Shown here: positions 1 through 9,400 of the stretch, piece by piece
How the letters are laid out: each line of letters starts with the position of its first letter
Position numbering within the stretch: position 1 is the first letter of the stretch
Origin: an uncultured Maribacter sp.
GTDB taxonomy: Bacteria > Bacteroidota > Bacteroidia > Flavobacteriales > Flavobacteriaceae
Assembly (NCBI RefSeq): GCF_947495965.1
Contig: NZ_CANMBB010000001.1
Coordinates: forward strand, 771,728 to 835,727
DNA: 64,000 nt
Direction of reading: 5' to 3'
Notes under the pieces: model-generated
The model's input: only the letters and a program-made list of their open reading frames with translations
The model's database searches: none
Told to the model about the DNA's origin: nothing
Translations under genes and position numbers: made by a program

Positions 1-432
1 AACAAAATTTATATAGCCGATTTCTTTTTTACCACCTGCCCTACTATTTGCCCCATAATGACTAAAAATATGGGAGAAATACAGTCCAAAATAGTAAAAG
101 ACACCAATGTTTTACTATTATCACACTCTGTTACTCCAGATATAGATTCTGTTGCACAATTAAAAAAATATGCTCTAGAAAAAGGGGTAATAGATACCAA
201 ATGGAATTTAGTTACTGGCAGTAAAAAAGAAATATATGAACTGGCAAGAAAATCTTATTTAGCTGTTAAAACAGATGGTGATGGTGGCCCTTATGATATG
301 ATACATACAGAGAATTTTATACTTGTAGATAAAGAAAAACGCATAAGAGGTTTTTACGATGGCACTAAAACAGAAGACATAGAAAAATTATTATCCGATT
401 TAGAGATTCTTAAAAAAACCTACCTAGAATAA
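1..432 (+). CDS. SCO1/SenC family copper-binding protein (5' end outside window)
   Basis: Reading frame 1 is open from the first base, so the gene begins to the left and only its C-terminal part (143 codons) is present. The in-window residues contain CPTIC followed by P, the C-x3-C copper site of the SCO thioredoxin fold, and further on the conserved His in LLSHSVTPDID, the third copper ligand. SCO proteins deliver copper to the CuA centre of cytochrome oxidase or act as thiol reductases in the periplasm; that role is family knowledge. The first ATG inside the window lies after the CxxxC motif, so a start there would destroy the site. The iron operon feoAB follows about 95 bp downstream, with its own promoter. 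Confidence 0.9.
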   Translation, partial: NKIYIADFFFTTCPTICPIMTKNMGEIQSKIVKDTNVLLLSHSVTPDIDSVAQLKKYALEKGVIDTKWNLVTGSKKEIYELARKSYLAVKTDGDGGPYDMIHTENFILVDKEKRIRGFYDGTKTEDIEKLLSDLEILKKTYLE

Positions 433-487
433 AAAAGCTTCATAATAAATTTTATAAATAGCCTTATTAGAATTCGGGTTTTTCCCT

Positions 488-495
488 TACTTTTG
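488..495 (+). promoter_or_regulatory. Bacteroidota-type -7 element for the feoA-feoB operon
   Basis: TACTTTTG matches the TAnnTTTG -7 consensus of Bacteroidota, 32 bp before the feoA start. No TTG is visible at the usual -33 distance, and I see no convincing Fur-type box beside it. Confidence 0.4.
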
Positions 496-527
496 CTCTT
501 AATTAAAATGAATCTAAATAAACATTA

Positions 528-761
528 GTGACTACAGTTGCAAACTTAAAAAGGGGAGAAAAAGGTATTATTAAAGATATTGCCTATGATTCTCTTCCTA
601 TAAAACTATTAGAACTTGGTTGTTTGCCAGGGAATATGGTAGAGCTTGTACAAGTTGCCCCACTAAAAGACCCCATTTATATTAATGTAAATGGTTCTCA
701 TATTGCTATAAGACGTGCTATGGCTTTAAAGATTAAGTTAGATCTTATAGAAACAAAATAA
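528..761 (+). CDS. feoA: FeoA family ferrous iron transport protein A
   Basis: This 77-residue protein is a single SH3-like FeoA domain, the usual length for stand-alone FeoA. The family signature is visible as the segment GxxLxxLGCLPGNMVELVQVAPLKDPI followed by IAIRRAMA near the C-terminus. FeoA is a small cytoplasmic partner of FeoB required for ferrous iron uptake. The start is GTG; no ATG in frame would leave a complete domain. It lies 3 bp before feoB, so the two are certainly cotranscribed. Confidence 0.93.
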   Translation: MTTVANLKRGEKGIIKDIAYDSLPIKLLELGCLPGNMVELVQVAPLKDPIYINVNGSHIAIRRAMALKIKLDLIETK

Positions 762-764
762 CCT

Positions 765-3002
765 ATGAGTAAACAAATAAACGTAGCCCTCATAGGCAAC
801 CCTAACACTGGAAAAACTTCTGTTTTTAACCAGTTAACAGGATTAAACCAAAAAGTTGGTAACTACCCTGGCATTACGGTTGAAAAAAAAGAAGGGATTT
901 GTAAACTCCCAAGAGGTGTAAAAGCTCATATAATTGATTTACCTGGAACTTATAGCTTAAACACAACCTCTTTAGATGAAAGTGTAGCGGTAGAGTTATT
1001 ATTAAATAAAAAAGATAAAAACCACCCCGATGTAGCTATTGTTGTTTCTGATGTTGAAAATTTAAAAAGGAATCTTTTACTTTTTACACAGATAAAAGAC
1101 CTTAAAATTCCTACCCTTTTAGTCATTAACATGGCAGACCAAATGACCAAAAAAGGGATTGTGATTGATATAGAACTTCTAGAAGAAAAATTAGATACTA
1201 AAATTGCGCTAGTAAGTTCTAGAAAAGGAACAGGAATAGATAAATTAAAAGAGCTTATAACAGATTATAAAAATTTGTCTACAACCCCTTGCGTAGATAC
1301 CACCAAAATTGACGGTGAATATTTTAACAACCTACAACAAGCTTTTCCTAAAGAAGACTTATACAAACTTTGGCTAGTTATAACGCAAGATGTAAACTTT
1401 ATGCCTATAGAAAAAAAGGTAATCCCAGATACCTCTTCTTTTTCTACAAAATCTAAATCAGAACTTAAAAGGCTGCAACAAAAAGAAACCATTTTAAGGT
1501 ATAAATTTATAAATGAGACATTAAAAGAAGCATATTCTATAGATGTTAATGCTGCTACAGGAGTAAGAGCTACCTTAGACAAAGTACTTACACATAAAAT
1601 ATTTGGGTATGTAATTTTCTTTCTTATTCTTCTTCTTATTTTCCAAGCAATTTATGATTGGAGTAGCTACCCAATGGATTTTATTGATGAATCCTTTGCA
1701 GCAGCTAGTGAGTGGGTTAAAAATACCTTACCAGAAGGAGCATTTACAAATTTAATAGCCGAAGGAGTTTTAGCTGGTATTGGTGGCATTGTAATTTTTA
1801 TACCCCAAATTGCCTTTTTATTTTTATTCATTGCATTGCTAGAAGAAACAGGTTATATGAGTAGAGTTGTTTTTTTAACCGATCGTATAATGCGCCCTTT
1901 TGGATTAAGTGGTAAGAGTATAGTACCTCTAATTTCTGGTACTGCATGTGCAATTCCTGCAATAATGGCCACAAGAACTATAGAAAACTGGAAAGAACGT
2001 TTAATAACCATCCTAGTAACTCCTTTTACAACTTGTTCTGCACGTTTACCAGTATATTTAATAATTATTTCTTTAGTAATACCAGAAGGAAGATTTTTAG
2101 GCTTAAGTTACCAAGCACTTACTTTAATGCTTTTATATTTAATAGGGTTTGCAGCATCTATCCTATCTGCAATGATATTAAACAAAATATTAAAAATTAA
2201 AAGTAGGTCTTTCTTTGTAGTAGAAATGCCAAATTACAAACTCCCATTATTTAAAAATGTAGCTTATACCGTATGGGAAAAAACAAAAAGTTTTGTTTTT
2301 GGAGCAGGTAAAATTATTCTAGCTATTTCTATAATCATATGGTTTTTAGGGTCTAATGGATTTTCTGAAAATTATAAAAATGCAGACACAATTATAGAGA
2401 ACAAAATAAAAAAAGAAGGATTATCTACTTTTAATCAAGAAAGTGTTGTAGAAGATTTAGCAATCTACAAAAAAGCTTTACTAGAAAGTGATGGTAAAAC
2501 ACTTTATAAAACAAACCCAACGCTATTAAAAGACTCCCTTAAACTAAAAAGTGTAGAACTTTATAAACAAGCTAAAAACCAAGAAATTGCTAGTTATAAA
2601 TTAGAAAATTCCTATATGGGGTACCTAGGAAAAGCTATAACCCCTATTGTAGAACCATTAGGTTATGATTGGAAAATAGGAATAGCAGTGCTAACTTCCT
2701 TTGCTGCCAGAGAAGTGTTTGTAGGTACTTTAGCAACCATTTATAGTGTGGGAAGTGATGAAGAGAACACGATAAAAAACCGAATGGCTGCAGAGATTAA
2801 TCCTGTAACTAAAAAACCATTATTTAATCTTGCTTCTGGGGTTTCCCTATTATTATTTTATGCTTTTGCCATGCAATGTATGAGTACTTTAGCTATTGTA
2901 AAAAGAGAGACAAACTCCTGGAAATGGCCTGCAGGACAACTAGTTTTTATGAGCATTTTTGCTTATATTGTAGCTTTAGTCGCATACCAAATATTACATT
3001 AA
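765..3002 (+). CDS. feoB: Ferrous iron transport protein B (FeoB)
   Basis: The 745-residue protein is the GTP-dependent ferrous iron transporter of the inner membrane. The N-terminal G domain shows G1 GNPNTGKTS (residues 11-19), G3 DLPG (58-61) and G4 NMAD (122-125). A linker of about 100 residues leads into the polytopic core from about residue 280, with the Gate motifs (for example SGTACAIPAIMATR and TSFAAREVFVGTLA). A soluble insertion of about 100 residues between late membrane segments (about 530-630) is common in FeoB of this phylum. It follows feoA by 3 bp and precedes a Cys-rich small membrane protein by 2 bp, giving a three-gene iron operon. Confidence 0.97.
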   Translation: MSKQINVALIGNPNTGKTSVFNQLTGLNQKVGNYPGITVEKKEGICKLPRGVKAHIIDLPGTYSLNTTSLDESVAVELLLNKKDKNHPDVAIVVSDVENLKRNLLLFTQIKDLKIPTLLVINMADQMTKKGIVIDIELLEEKLDTKIALVSSRKGTGIDKLKELITDYKNLSTTPCVDTTKIDGEYFNNLQQAFPKEDLYKLWLVITQDVNFMPIEKKVIPDTSSFSTKSKSELKRLQQKETILRYKFINETLKEAYSIDVNAATGVRATLDKVLTHKIFGYVIFFLILLLIFQAIYDWSSYPMDFIDESFAAASEWVKNTLPEGAFTNLIAEGVLAGIGGIVIFIPQIAFLFLFIALLEETGYMSRVVFLTDRIMRPFGLSGKSIVPLISGTACAIPAIMATRTIENWKERLITILVTPFTTCSARLPVYLIIISLVIPEGRFLGLSYQALTLMLLYLIGFAASILSAMILNKILKIKSRSFFVVEMPNYKLPLFKNVAYTVWEKTKSFVFGAGKIILAISIIIWFLGSNGFSENYKNADTIIENKIKKEGLSTFNQESVVEDLAIYKKALLESDGKTLYKTNPTLLKDSLKLKSVELYKQAKNQEIASYKLENSYMGYLGKAITPIVEPLGYDWKIGIAVLTSFAAREVFVGTLATIYSVGSDEENTIKNRMAAEINPVTKKPLFNLASGVSLLLFYAFAMQCMSTLAIVKRETNSWKWPAGQLVFMSIFAYIVALVAYQILH

Positions 3003-3004
3003 TT

Positions 3005-3160
3005 ATGAGTACAATTATACAAGATATCTTAGTTTTTGCAACTTTAATTCTTGCTGTTGGTTTTTTAGTTAAAAAATTCTTTCTTCCTAAACCAGTAAAA
3101 GTTAATAAAAACAAATTTACTAAATCTTGTGGTCAAGAAGGTGGCTGCAGTTGTAGTTAG
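3005..3160 (+). CDS. FeoB-associated Cys-rich small membrane protein
   Basis: This 51-residue protein starts with ATG 2 bp after the feoB stop. It has one N-terminal membrane helix (about residues 4-24), a basic PKPVKVNKNK stretch and a Cys-rich tail, CGQEGGCSCS. This is the layout of the FeoB-associated Cys-rich membrane proteins found behind feoB in many bacteria; their biochemical role is not settled, though a part in iron handling or FeoB assembly is commonly supposed. An upstream in-frame ATG at 2876 lies within feoB and encodes no plausible extension. Confidence 0.85.
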   Translation: MSTIIQDILVFATLILAVGFLVKKFFLPKPVKVNKNKFTKSCGQEGGCSCS

Positions 3161-3207
3161 CACAACACTACTTAATTTATTATCTCCATCTTAGTAACAA
3201 AACTTAG

Positions 3208-3260
3208 AACAGTTCGTCTATAAGACAGGTACAGTTCTTAAAAAAAAGATAAAACTGTAC
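3208..3260. repeat. Cluster of short inverted repeats downstream of the feo operon
   Basis: The gap after the feo operon carries GTACAGTT (3229-3236) and its exact complement AACTGTAC (3253-3260) around a 16-nt A-rich spacer. Upstream are GAACAGTTC and GTCTATAAGAC, both self-complementary, and ACAGTTC occurs twice as a direct repeat. It may be the operon's terminator region or a regulatory element for the next gene. The T-run of a classical terminator is missing. Confidence 0.35.
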
Positions 3261-3333
3261 TAAAGAAATTAAAAAAAGGCTGGTGCTTTGTTTCTCATTC
3301 CTTTAGTTTGTAATACAATCAACACAACTTTGT

Positions 3334-4866
3334 ATGGAAAAAATTACTTTCTGGTTTTTATCTATTGTTATTTCTGCTATTTGCTCTAATAGCCACGCAC
3401 AATCTTTAACCGCAACAATTGTAGACTCTACCACACAAAAGCCAATACCCTATGTTACTGTAAAGTTAAATAACAAGGGGGTAATTACAAATGAAGAAGG
3501 GCGTTTTAGCTTTCTTTTAAATAAAGAAATTAAAGAGACCGATTCTCTATATATATCCTGCATTGGGTATGCAACATTAGGAAAACCCATAAAAGAATTT
3601 ACCGAGAGTACTATTTCTTTAGCTCCTATGGCAATAGAACTTAACCCGGTTATTGTAACTAATAAAAACTATACTCCAGAAGAAATACTTGAAATTGTAG
3701 AAGACAGTATTCTAAAGAATTATAATCTAGGATTTGCCAAAAAAAGAGTTTTTTTAAGAGAAACGTATAATAATAGAATTTTAAAGACAGATTATACCTT
3801 GAAGAAATCTACAATAAAAGCCTTTAATAAAAAATTTATAGACGACCTTATTAATCAGATTCCTAAAAACAATACGGTTTACAATGAAGCTCTAGGAGAT
3901 TTATATGGTGCGGGAGATAGTGAAGAACAAAAACTAAATCTTATTAAAGCATCTGAACTGTATGATAAAAGTATGGAACTAGATTTTGAAATTCTAGAGA
4001 AAAAATTCAATAAAATTATGCAAGAAAATGTAAAAACGGACTCTTACTTTAAAATAAAATCTGGACTTTTTGGAACCAAAGTAGATGCTGATGAAATGTT
4101 TGAATCTGAGGTTGACTCCACAGATGTTGCTGCATTAAATAAAAAATTAGCAGACGAAAAAAAGAACAAAGAAGAACGAAAAAAGTTTTTTGCCAAATAT
4201 AAAAGAGAAACCATGGGGAAACTCTATGAGAATATTCCTGTTTATGAAAGTTCTGATTATAATGTGCTCTTTAAACCTGGAAGATATAATTTAGCTCTTG
4301 AAGATTTTACGTATTTAGGAGATGCTGCCGTTTATGTTATTACATTTAAACCAAAAAGGTCTGAAGATTACCAAGGAAAACTATATATAAATTCTGATGA
4401 TTTTGCATTAATTAGGATGGATTTTGAAAATGTAAAACCTTTGCGTGATTTTGGGTTACTTGGTGTTTCTATGAAAGAATATTTAGCTGCTGGTAAAATT
4501 ATTTTTAGCAAAGGAGAAGATAAAAAATATCATTTGAGCTACTATGATATATCCAAAGGAATTAAGGCTGGTTTTCGCAGACCTCTAAAAATAATTGAAA
4601 AAAATAAAAATGTAAAAGGCCGTAGAAAACAAAATGAACTTTCATTAAAAGTAGATTTTGATTTTGGTAATGTAAATAGATATGAACTTGTTGTTTTTGA
4701 TGAAGCTACCATAAGTAGCTCACAATATAATTCCTTCCAAGAAAACAATACTATTTTACCAACGTATATGCCTAATTACAATCCCGATTTTTGGAAAGGA
4801 TATGATATAATAGAACCTAACCAAGCTATTCGAGAGTTTATTTCGAATACAGAAATTATAGAATAA
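3334..4866 (+). CDS. Exported protein with carboxypeptidase-regulatory-like domain
   Basis: The 510-residue protein starts with a signal peptide (hydrophobic residues 6-17, probable cleavage after HAQ at about 23). A carboxypeptidase D regulatory-like beta-sandwich follows (about 24-105; pattern PIPYVTVKLNNKGVITNEEGRFSF), as in many Bacteroidota envelope proteins. The rest, including a charged helical stretch with ADEKKNKEERKK (about 270-285) and a beta-rich C-terminal half, matches no family I can name. It is probably periplasmic or outer-membrane associated. It converges with the DUF423 gene and overlaps it by 11 bp. Confidence 0.75.
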   Translation: MEKITFWFLSIVISAICSNSHAQSLTATIVDSTTQKPIPYVTVKLNNKGVITNEEGRFSFLLNKEIKETDSLYISCIGYATLGKPIKEFTESTISLAPMAIELNPVIVTNKNYTPEEILEIVEDSILKNYNLGFAKKRVFLRETYNNRILKTDYTLKKSTIKAFNKKFIDDLINQIPKNNTVYNEALGDLYGAGDSEEQKLNLIKASELYDKSMELDFEILEKKFNKIMQENVKTDSYFKIKSGLFGTKVDADEMFESEVDSTDVAALNKKLADEKKNKEERKKFFAKYKRETMGKLYENIPVYESSDYNVLFKPGRYNLALEDFTYLGDAAVYVITFKPKRSEDYQGKLYINSDDFALIRMDFENVKPLRDFGLLGVSMKEYLAAGKIIFSKGEDKKYHLSYYDISKGIKAGFRRPLKIIEKNKNVKGRRKQNELSLKVDFDFGNVNRYELVVFDEATISSSQYNSFQENNTILPTYMPNYNPDFWKGYDIIEPNQAIREFISNTEIIE

Positions 4867-5233
4867 CAGTATATAATAATATTCCCCAACCTAATACTAG
4901 TAATACTCCTCCAAGAGGAGTAATAGGCCCTAAAAACCGCCATTTTTTCCCTTTTGTACTACTCAATACAAGGCCGTATATACTAAAAGAAAATAATAGT
5001 ACCCCTACAATTATAAAATACACCATAGTATGTTCTAAAACTGTTTCTAGTTTTAAATTAAATCCTAAAAATAACAATAGTAGAGCATGGTACATTTGGT
5101 ATTTTACACCTGTCTCAAAACTTTTTAGTTGGTCTTCATTACATATTTTCTTTAATGCATGTGCGCCAAACGCACCAAAAATAATTGCTAACATTCCAAA
5201 TAAAGCTCCAAAAAATTGTGCTACACCAACCAT
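4856..5233 (-). CDS. DUF423 family small membrane protein
   Basis: The 125-residue protein has four predicted membrane helices and the N-terminal FGAFGAHALKK motif typical of the DUF423 (YgdD-like) family, at the usual family length. The function of the family is unknown. The gene is convergent with the carboxypeptidase-like gene, with their 3' ends overlapping by 11 bp, and the next gene on its strand starts about 570 bp upstream. Confidence 0.88.
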   Translation of the reverse strand: MVGVAQFFGALFGMLAIIFGAFGAHALKKICNEDQLKSFETGVKYQMYHALLLLFLGFNLKLETVLEHTMVYFIIVGVLLFSFSIYGLVLSSTKGKKWRFLGPITPLGGVLLVLGWGILLYTVIL

Positions 5234-5287
5234 ATATTCATTTTAAGAAACGAATATAGTTATATCTTACAAAAGACTGTTCTTTAT

Positions 5288-5800
5288 CTATTCGTAAGTA
5301 TTCACAGCAACAGTATGCGCTTCTTTATTTGCCAAATAAATAGGTGACGTAGTAAAAAGATTTTCAACCTGGTTTTCCCAATCGTTAGCAATATTAAAAT
5401 AACTAGTATTGGTTACAGCCATAATTTCATTACAGTCTTGGCATGTGTGTTTATAATCTAAAAAATGATGCGCAAATTCATGAAAAGCTACTACTTTAAG
5501 AATTTCTGGATCTAACATTGCCGCCCAATTAATTAAAATTTCATCTACCATACCAGCTTCATTACGAGATACTTTTCCAAGTACTGTATTTCCTTCTTCT
5601 AGCGGTAAATTATTAACTATATCAATATTTTTTAATTCAAATAATTTGGAATGATACTCTATCCCATACTTTTTACATTCTTCAAAAAAATCATTTAATA
5701 TAGGCTGCAAACGACCGTCTATATCTACACTTTTTTGCGCTTGTAAATAGGATGTAACACTAAGAATGATAACAAAAAAAACAGATAGATGCTTTCTCAT
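5288..5800 (-). CDS. Exported protein with HExxH zinc-metallopeptidase motif
   Basis: This 170-residue protein has a signal peptide ending near LQAQ (residue 22). It carries HEFAHH (about residues 106-111), which fits the HExxH zinc motif of metallopeptidases, followed by LDYKHTCQDCNE with a C-x2-C pair. A third zinc ligand is not obvious. The short length suggests a minimal peptidase or peptidase-like domain acting in the periplasm or outside. I do not recognise a named family. It is transcribed away from the membrane protein gene at 5945-6376, or possibly behind it with a gap of about 144 bp. Confidence 0.6.
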   Translation of the reverse strand: MRKHLSVFFVIILSVTSYLQAQKSVDIDGRLQPILNDFFEECKKYGIEYHSKLFELKNIDIVNNLPLEEGNTVLGKVSRNEAGMVDEILINWAAMLDPEILKVVAFHEFAHHFLDYKHTCQDCNEIMAVTNTSYFNIANDWENQVENLFTTSPIYLANKEAHTVAVNTYE

Positions 5801-5944
5801 TGTAGGTGGTTTTAGAATATTAGATTTGGTTTAGTTAAAAGACTTTTAAAGGAGGGAGCTTGTGTCTTTTACTATTTATATTCTAACGGAAAATCACCCG
5901 AAATATTTATAATTAATTGAATTTTAACTTTTTATGTTAAAAAC

Positions 5945-6376
5945 CTAATGGTTAGTTTTCATTTTACTTTTAAGAAGTGACACTAAATTTAATGTCTCTA
6001 AACTATCTTTATAATTAAAAAAAAGCTTTGAAGAATCCTGGTATACTATTTTAATTTTCTGCTGTTCAAAATTATCTACAAAAACATGTACTTCTTTATT
6101 GGTAAGAGAATCTTTAAACTCCCTATATAAGCCATTACCTTTAGATAAGGCAGAAAAACCATTTAAGCGCTCCATAGGGGGTATTCTATCTACTAAAGAA
6201 ACACTATCTACCTCATTAAACTTTATCTCTTTATAATATATTCCAGAGACCATTTTAATACCATCTGGTTCTATTTTTGTCCAGTTTTTATAATGAACCA
6301 CAAAGGCTAACAAACACACAGCTAATGTTATTATTAATATTAAATTCCATAACCAGTGTCTTTTTTTTGTTGCCAT
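5945..6376 (-). CDS. Hypothetical single-pass membrane protein (PH-like?)
   Basis: The 143-residue protein has a basic N-terminus, one membrane helix (about residues 10-27) and a soluble domain of about 115 residues with alternating beta strands and a final helix (LNLVSLLKSK). That layout resembles small bacterial PH-like domain proteins, but this is only a structural impression. It lies behind the Pel-like operon, separated from it by a strong terminator hairpin, so it is probably independent of it. Confidence 0.5.
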   Translation of the reverse strand: MATKKRHWLWNLILIITLAVCLLAFVVHYKNWTKIEPDGIKMVSGIYYKEIKFNEVDSVSLVDRIPPMERLNGFSALSKGNGLYREFKDSLTNKEVHVFVDNFEQQKIKIVYQDSSKLFFNYKDSLETLNLVSLLKSKMKTNH

Positions 6377-6408
6377 AAAAAGGATTTTAATTTATAACTT
6401 ATTAAGTT

Positions 6409-6443
6409 AAATAAAAGAAACTACAAGATAGCTTCTTTTATTT
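6409..6443 (-). terminator. Terminator hairpin of the Pel-like operon
   Basis: AAATAAAAGAAACTA (6409-6423) pairs with TAGCTTCTTTTATTT (6429-6443) around a 5-nt loop: 15 pairs with one G-T wobble. The hairpin overlaps the stop codon of the 1334-residue gene and ends the long minus-strand operon. Confidence 0.6.
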
Positions 6444-9400
6444 AAAATTATAAATTAACCCAAACTGAATAACGTTAGAATAGAAATTTTTAATGGTATA
6501 AAATTCATATCCAAGATTAATCTTTGTGAAATCTGTTATTCTATAGGACATATCTCCAATATACCTTTGAAAAGTAGGTTCATTCTTTTCTAAAAAGAAA
6601 CCAAAGTCTGCAGAAAAATTAAATTTACTTTTATCTGAACCCAACACTACCATAGCTCCTGCACCCCCATAAATTCTTTCTTTAGCCATCCAATATGGGT
6701 AACCCGACCTACGGTCTGTACTACCAATACCTCCTGCACCTTCTATCATTGGATTAAGCTTAAATTTATTAAACTTAATGAGTTTATACTCTAACCTACC
6801 CATTAACATATGATCATTTTCTTTATCAGTATAATAATTAGACTCTAATGAAATTATAGGTACAAACTTCTTACCTATTACCATTTCTTTATAAACATTA
6901 AACTGCAGCCTGTAAATATCTAAAGAATATCCAGGCCCTGATCTTACTGGAAAAGCGTCTAATTGAAAAGCTGTGAAATTATCTTTCTTAGCATAGTTTA
7001 GTTCTGCTCCTGCTTGAAAAAAGAACTCTCCAAAATTGTCTCTCTCTGCTCTTCCTTTTAAAGCATATTTATACTTTTTACTAGATTTTTTTGTAAACCC
7101 ATATTCTAACCCCATTAAATCATGACCTACATTAGACCTTCTTCTAGGAAAACCATCTAATTTATACATAGTACTTTGTGTAAAAGAAAAGCTATGCATA
7201 TCTCCTTTACTATTGTGAGTACTATATGTTAGGTTATTTGTTAATGCATTAGGTCTTAACTTATCATTAATACTAAAAGAACCAAAACTTATAGAAGAGC
7301 CTCTTTCTTGCCTCATTTTCTTTGCAACTTGTGCTCCAATTTCAGGGTCTAATAAATCGCCATATTTTCTAAATATTGCTAATTGTTCTTTAAGCTCTAA
7401 GTCTTTTACTTCTTTATTAAGAGCTCTTTTATATTTTTTATCAATTTTATCACTTGGTATACTAAATGCTATTCTAGCAGATTCCTCTATTTTTCCTTCA
7501 TACAACATTATAGTAGCCATAAAAGAACGCGCATCATAATCTTTTGGGTTTTTAGCATTATACTTTCTAAAAACTTTTCTTAACTTATTTATATTATTTG
7601 TCTCATAGAGCCAAGACATTTTGTCCTTAATTGCTATTCTATCTGCACATTCTGCCCATTCTAACGCTTTTTTATAGTTTCCATAATCTGCAAAAGCTAT
7701 TGCTATTTTATTAGATAAGTGCTTTAATTCTTTAGAACAACTTTCTTCGTTTTTAAGTTCCTTAACAGCTTTTCTTGTATCGTTTGCTAATAATAAAGCT
7801 ATGTAATATGGAAAATCTTTTTCTTTCATCCTTTCAAAATTAGAAGAACTTAATACCCAAAAATCTTTTGTTTCTTTATCTATTCCTTTTGCGCATTTTT
7901 CCCATTCTAAAGCTTTATCAAACCTAAGGTTATCTGCAAAAGTCCAAGCAATAGTACTAGCCAATTCTTTATAAGCAGCATTGCAGGGCTCTAATAAAAT
8001 TAATTCGTTTACTAAATCAGGATCCCTCTTATCTATTAAATGATTTATATAGAGTGATGCGTTTTTAGAATTTGGCTGTATAATTAGTAACTGCTTTAAT
8101 ACTTGTTTTATTTTTTTATGATTTTGGGGTTCATTAAAATAATCTACATACTCCGTTAAAACATTGGCATCTTTTGTTTTCCAATCTATTTGTCTTGTAA
8201 GCCATTGTTTGCGAACTATATCATTAGGATAATCTTCAATAAGTTTAATTTTTCTTGAAATATCTGCTGTATTTTTAGATTTGAACCTTAAGTAATACTT
8301 GTTTAGGTTCACCCAAATTTCTTTTTCTCTTTTTTGCCAAGCCATATAAGTTGCATATTCTTTCCATATATCTGAGCTTGCATTTGGGTTTGTTTTAAAG
8401 TTTTCTTCTATTAAATCAGTGGCTTTTTTTAAATCTCCATCTGCAACAAATCTATTAACCAAATCTGCCATTGGAGCCATTAATTTTTTATTCTTCAAGT
8501 ATAATTCGTATGCCTTATTCACTTCCGATAGTACAACATTGTCTGGTATATTCACATCTCCAGATTTGCCAAATAAATCTGGAACGGAGATAGATGGGTT
8601 TCTTGTTTTTACAGAATACAAAAAGCCATCTAACATTGCTGTTTTTTTAACTTCAACCTCTTCCCCTTCCAAAAGTTCATCTACTAACTTAAGATTGGCA
8701 TTATCTACATACATTAACCAAAAATTACTCTTATCCTTGTTTCTTGCATTAGTACTCTCAACTTCATATAGACCATCAAAATTAGAATGTCTATAATACG
8801 CATAACGCCAATCCATGGTTTTTTCAGATGCTTTTGTTGCATTAATAAACCTTGAAAATGGATGATCTCTCTTATATTCATAAATATGGTCTTTAAAAGT
8901 ATCAAACATCCCTTTTTTACCATTTTTAGAATACCAGTTTAACTTGTGTTTATTTCTATAACTAAAATGACCACTAGTTGCAGCATTTGATGCATCTGGA
9001 ATTTGATAAACATCATCTGGATGCACAAAATGTGTCCATATACCAGTACATATATACATAGATTCTATAGCCCATGTATTTGTTTTTTCTAATACATAAC
9101 CACTACTTATTCTAGGAAAATCAAAAAACTTATCATTGTAAGGATCAGGATCAAATTCTCTATCACCGCCCTCTTCTTTTGTTCCTAAATAAATACTTTG
9201 CATATACTTAAGACTTGGCATTCCTTCATGTAACTTTGCTAGCCCAACACTATCTATATAGTTTGATGGTGGTACATAAGAAGTTGGTAAACTTTTAAAA
9301 TCTAATACTTTCCATTTTTTTTCGGCAGCATCTAGTCCAGTAACTATATATTTTGGATTTTTCCAATCCGATTTTAATAAGGAGACATGGTTATAGCCAT

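Noticed and set aside
1946-2200. An 84-codon plus-strand ORF within feoB.
   Set aside because: It is an out-of-frame shadow of the FeoB membrane core.
5851-5870. AGGAGGG followed by TTG/GTG, looking like a Shine-Dalgarno site and start.
   Set aside because: The frames behind it stop after at most 16 codons, and genes of this phylum rarely use such sites.
8419-8796. A 125-codon plus-strand ORF inside the Pel-like fusion gene.
   Set aside because: It is antisense to a strongly supported gene, and its composition mirrors that gene's codons.
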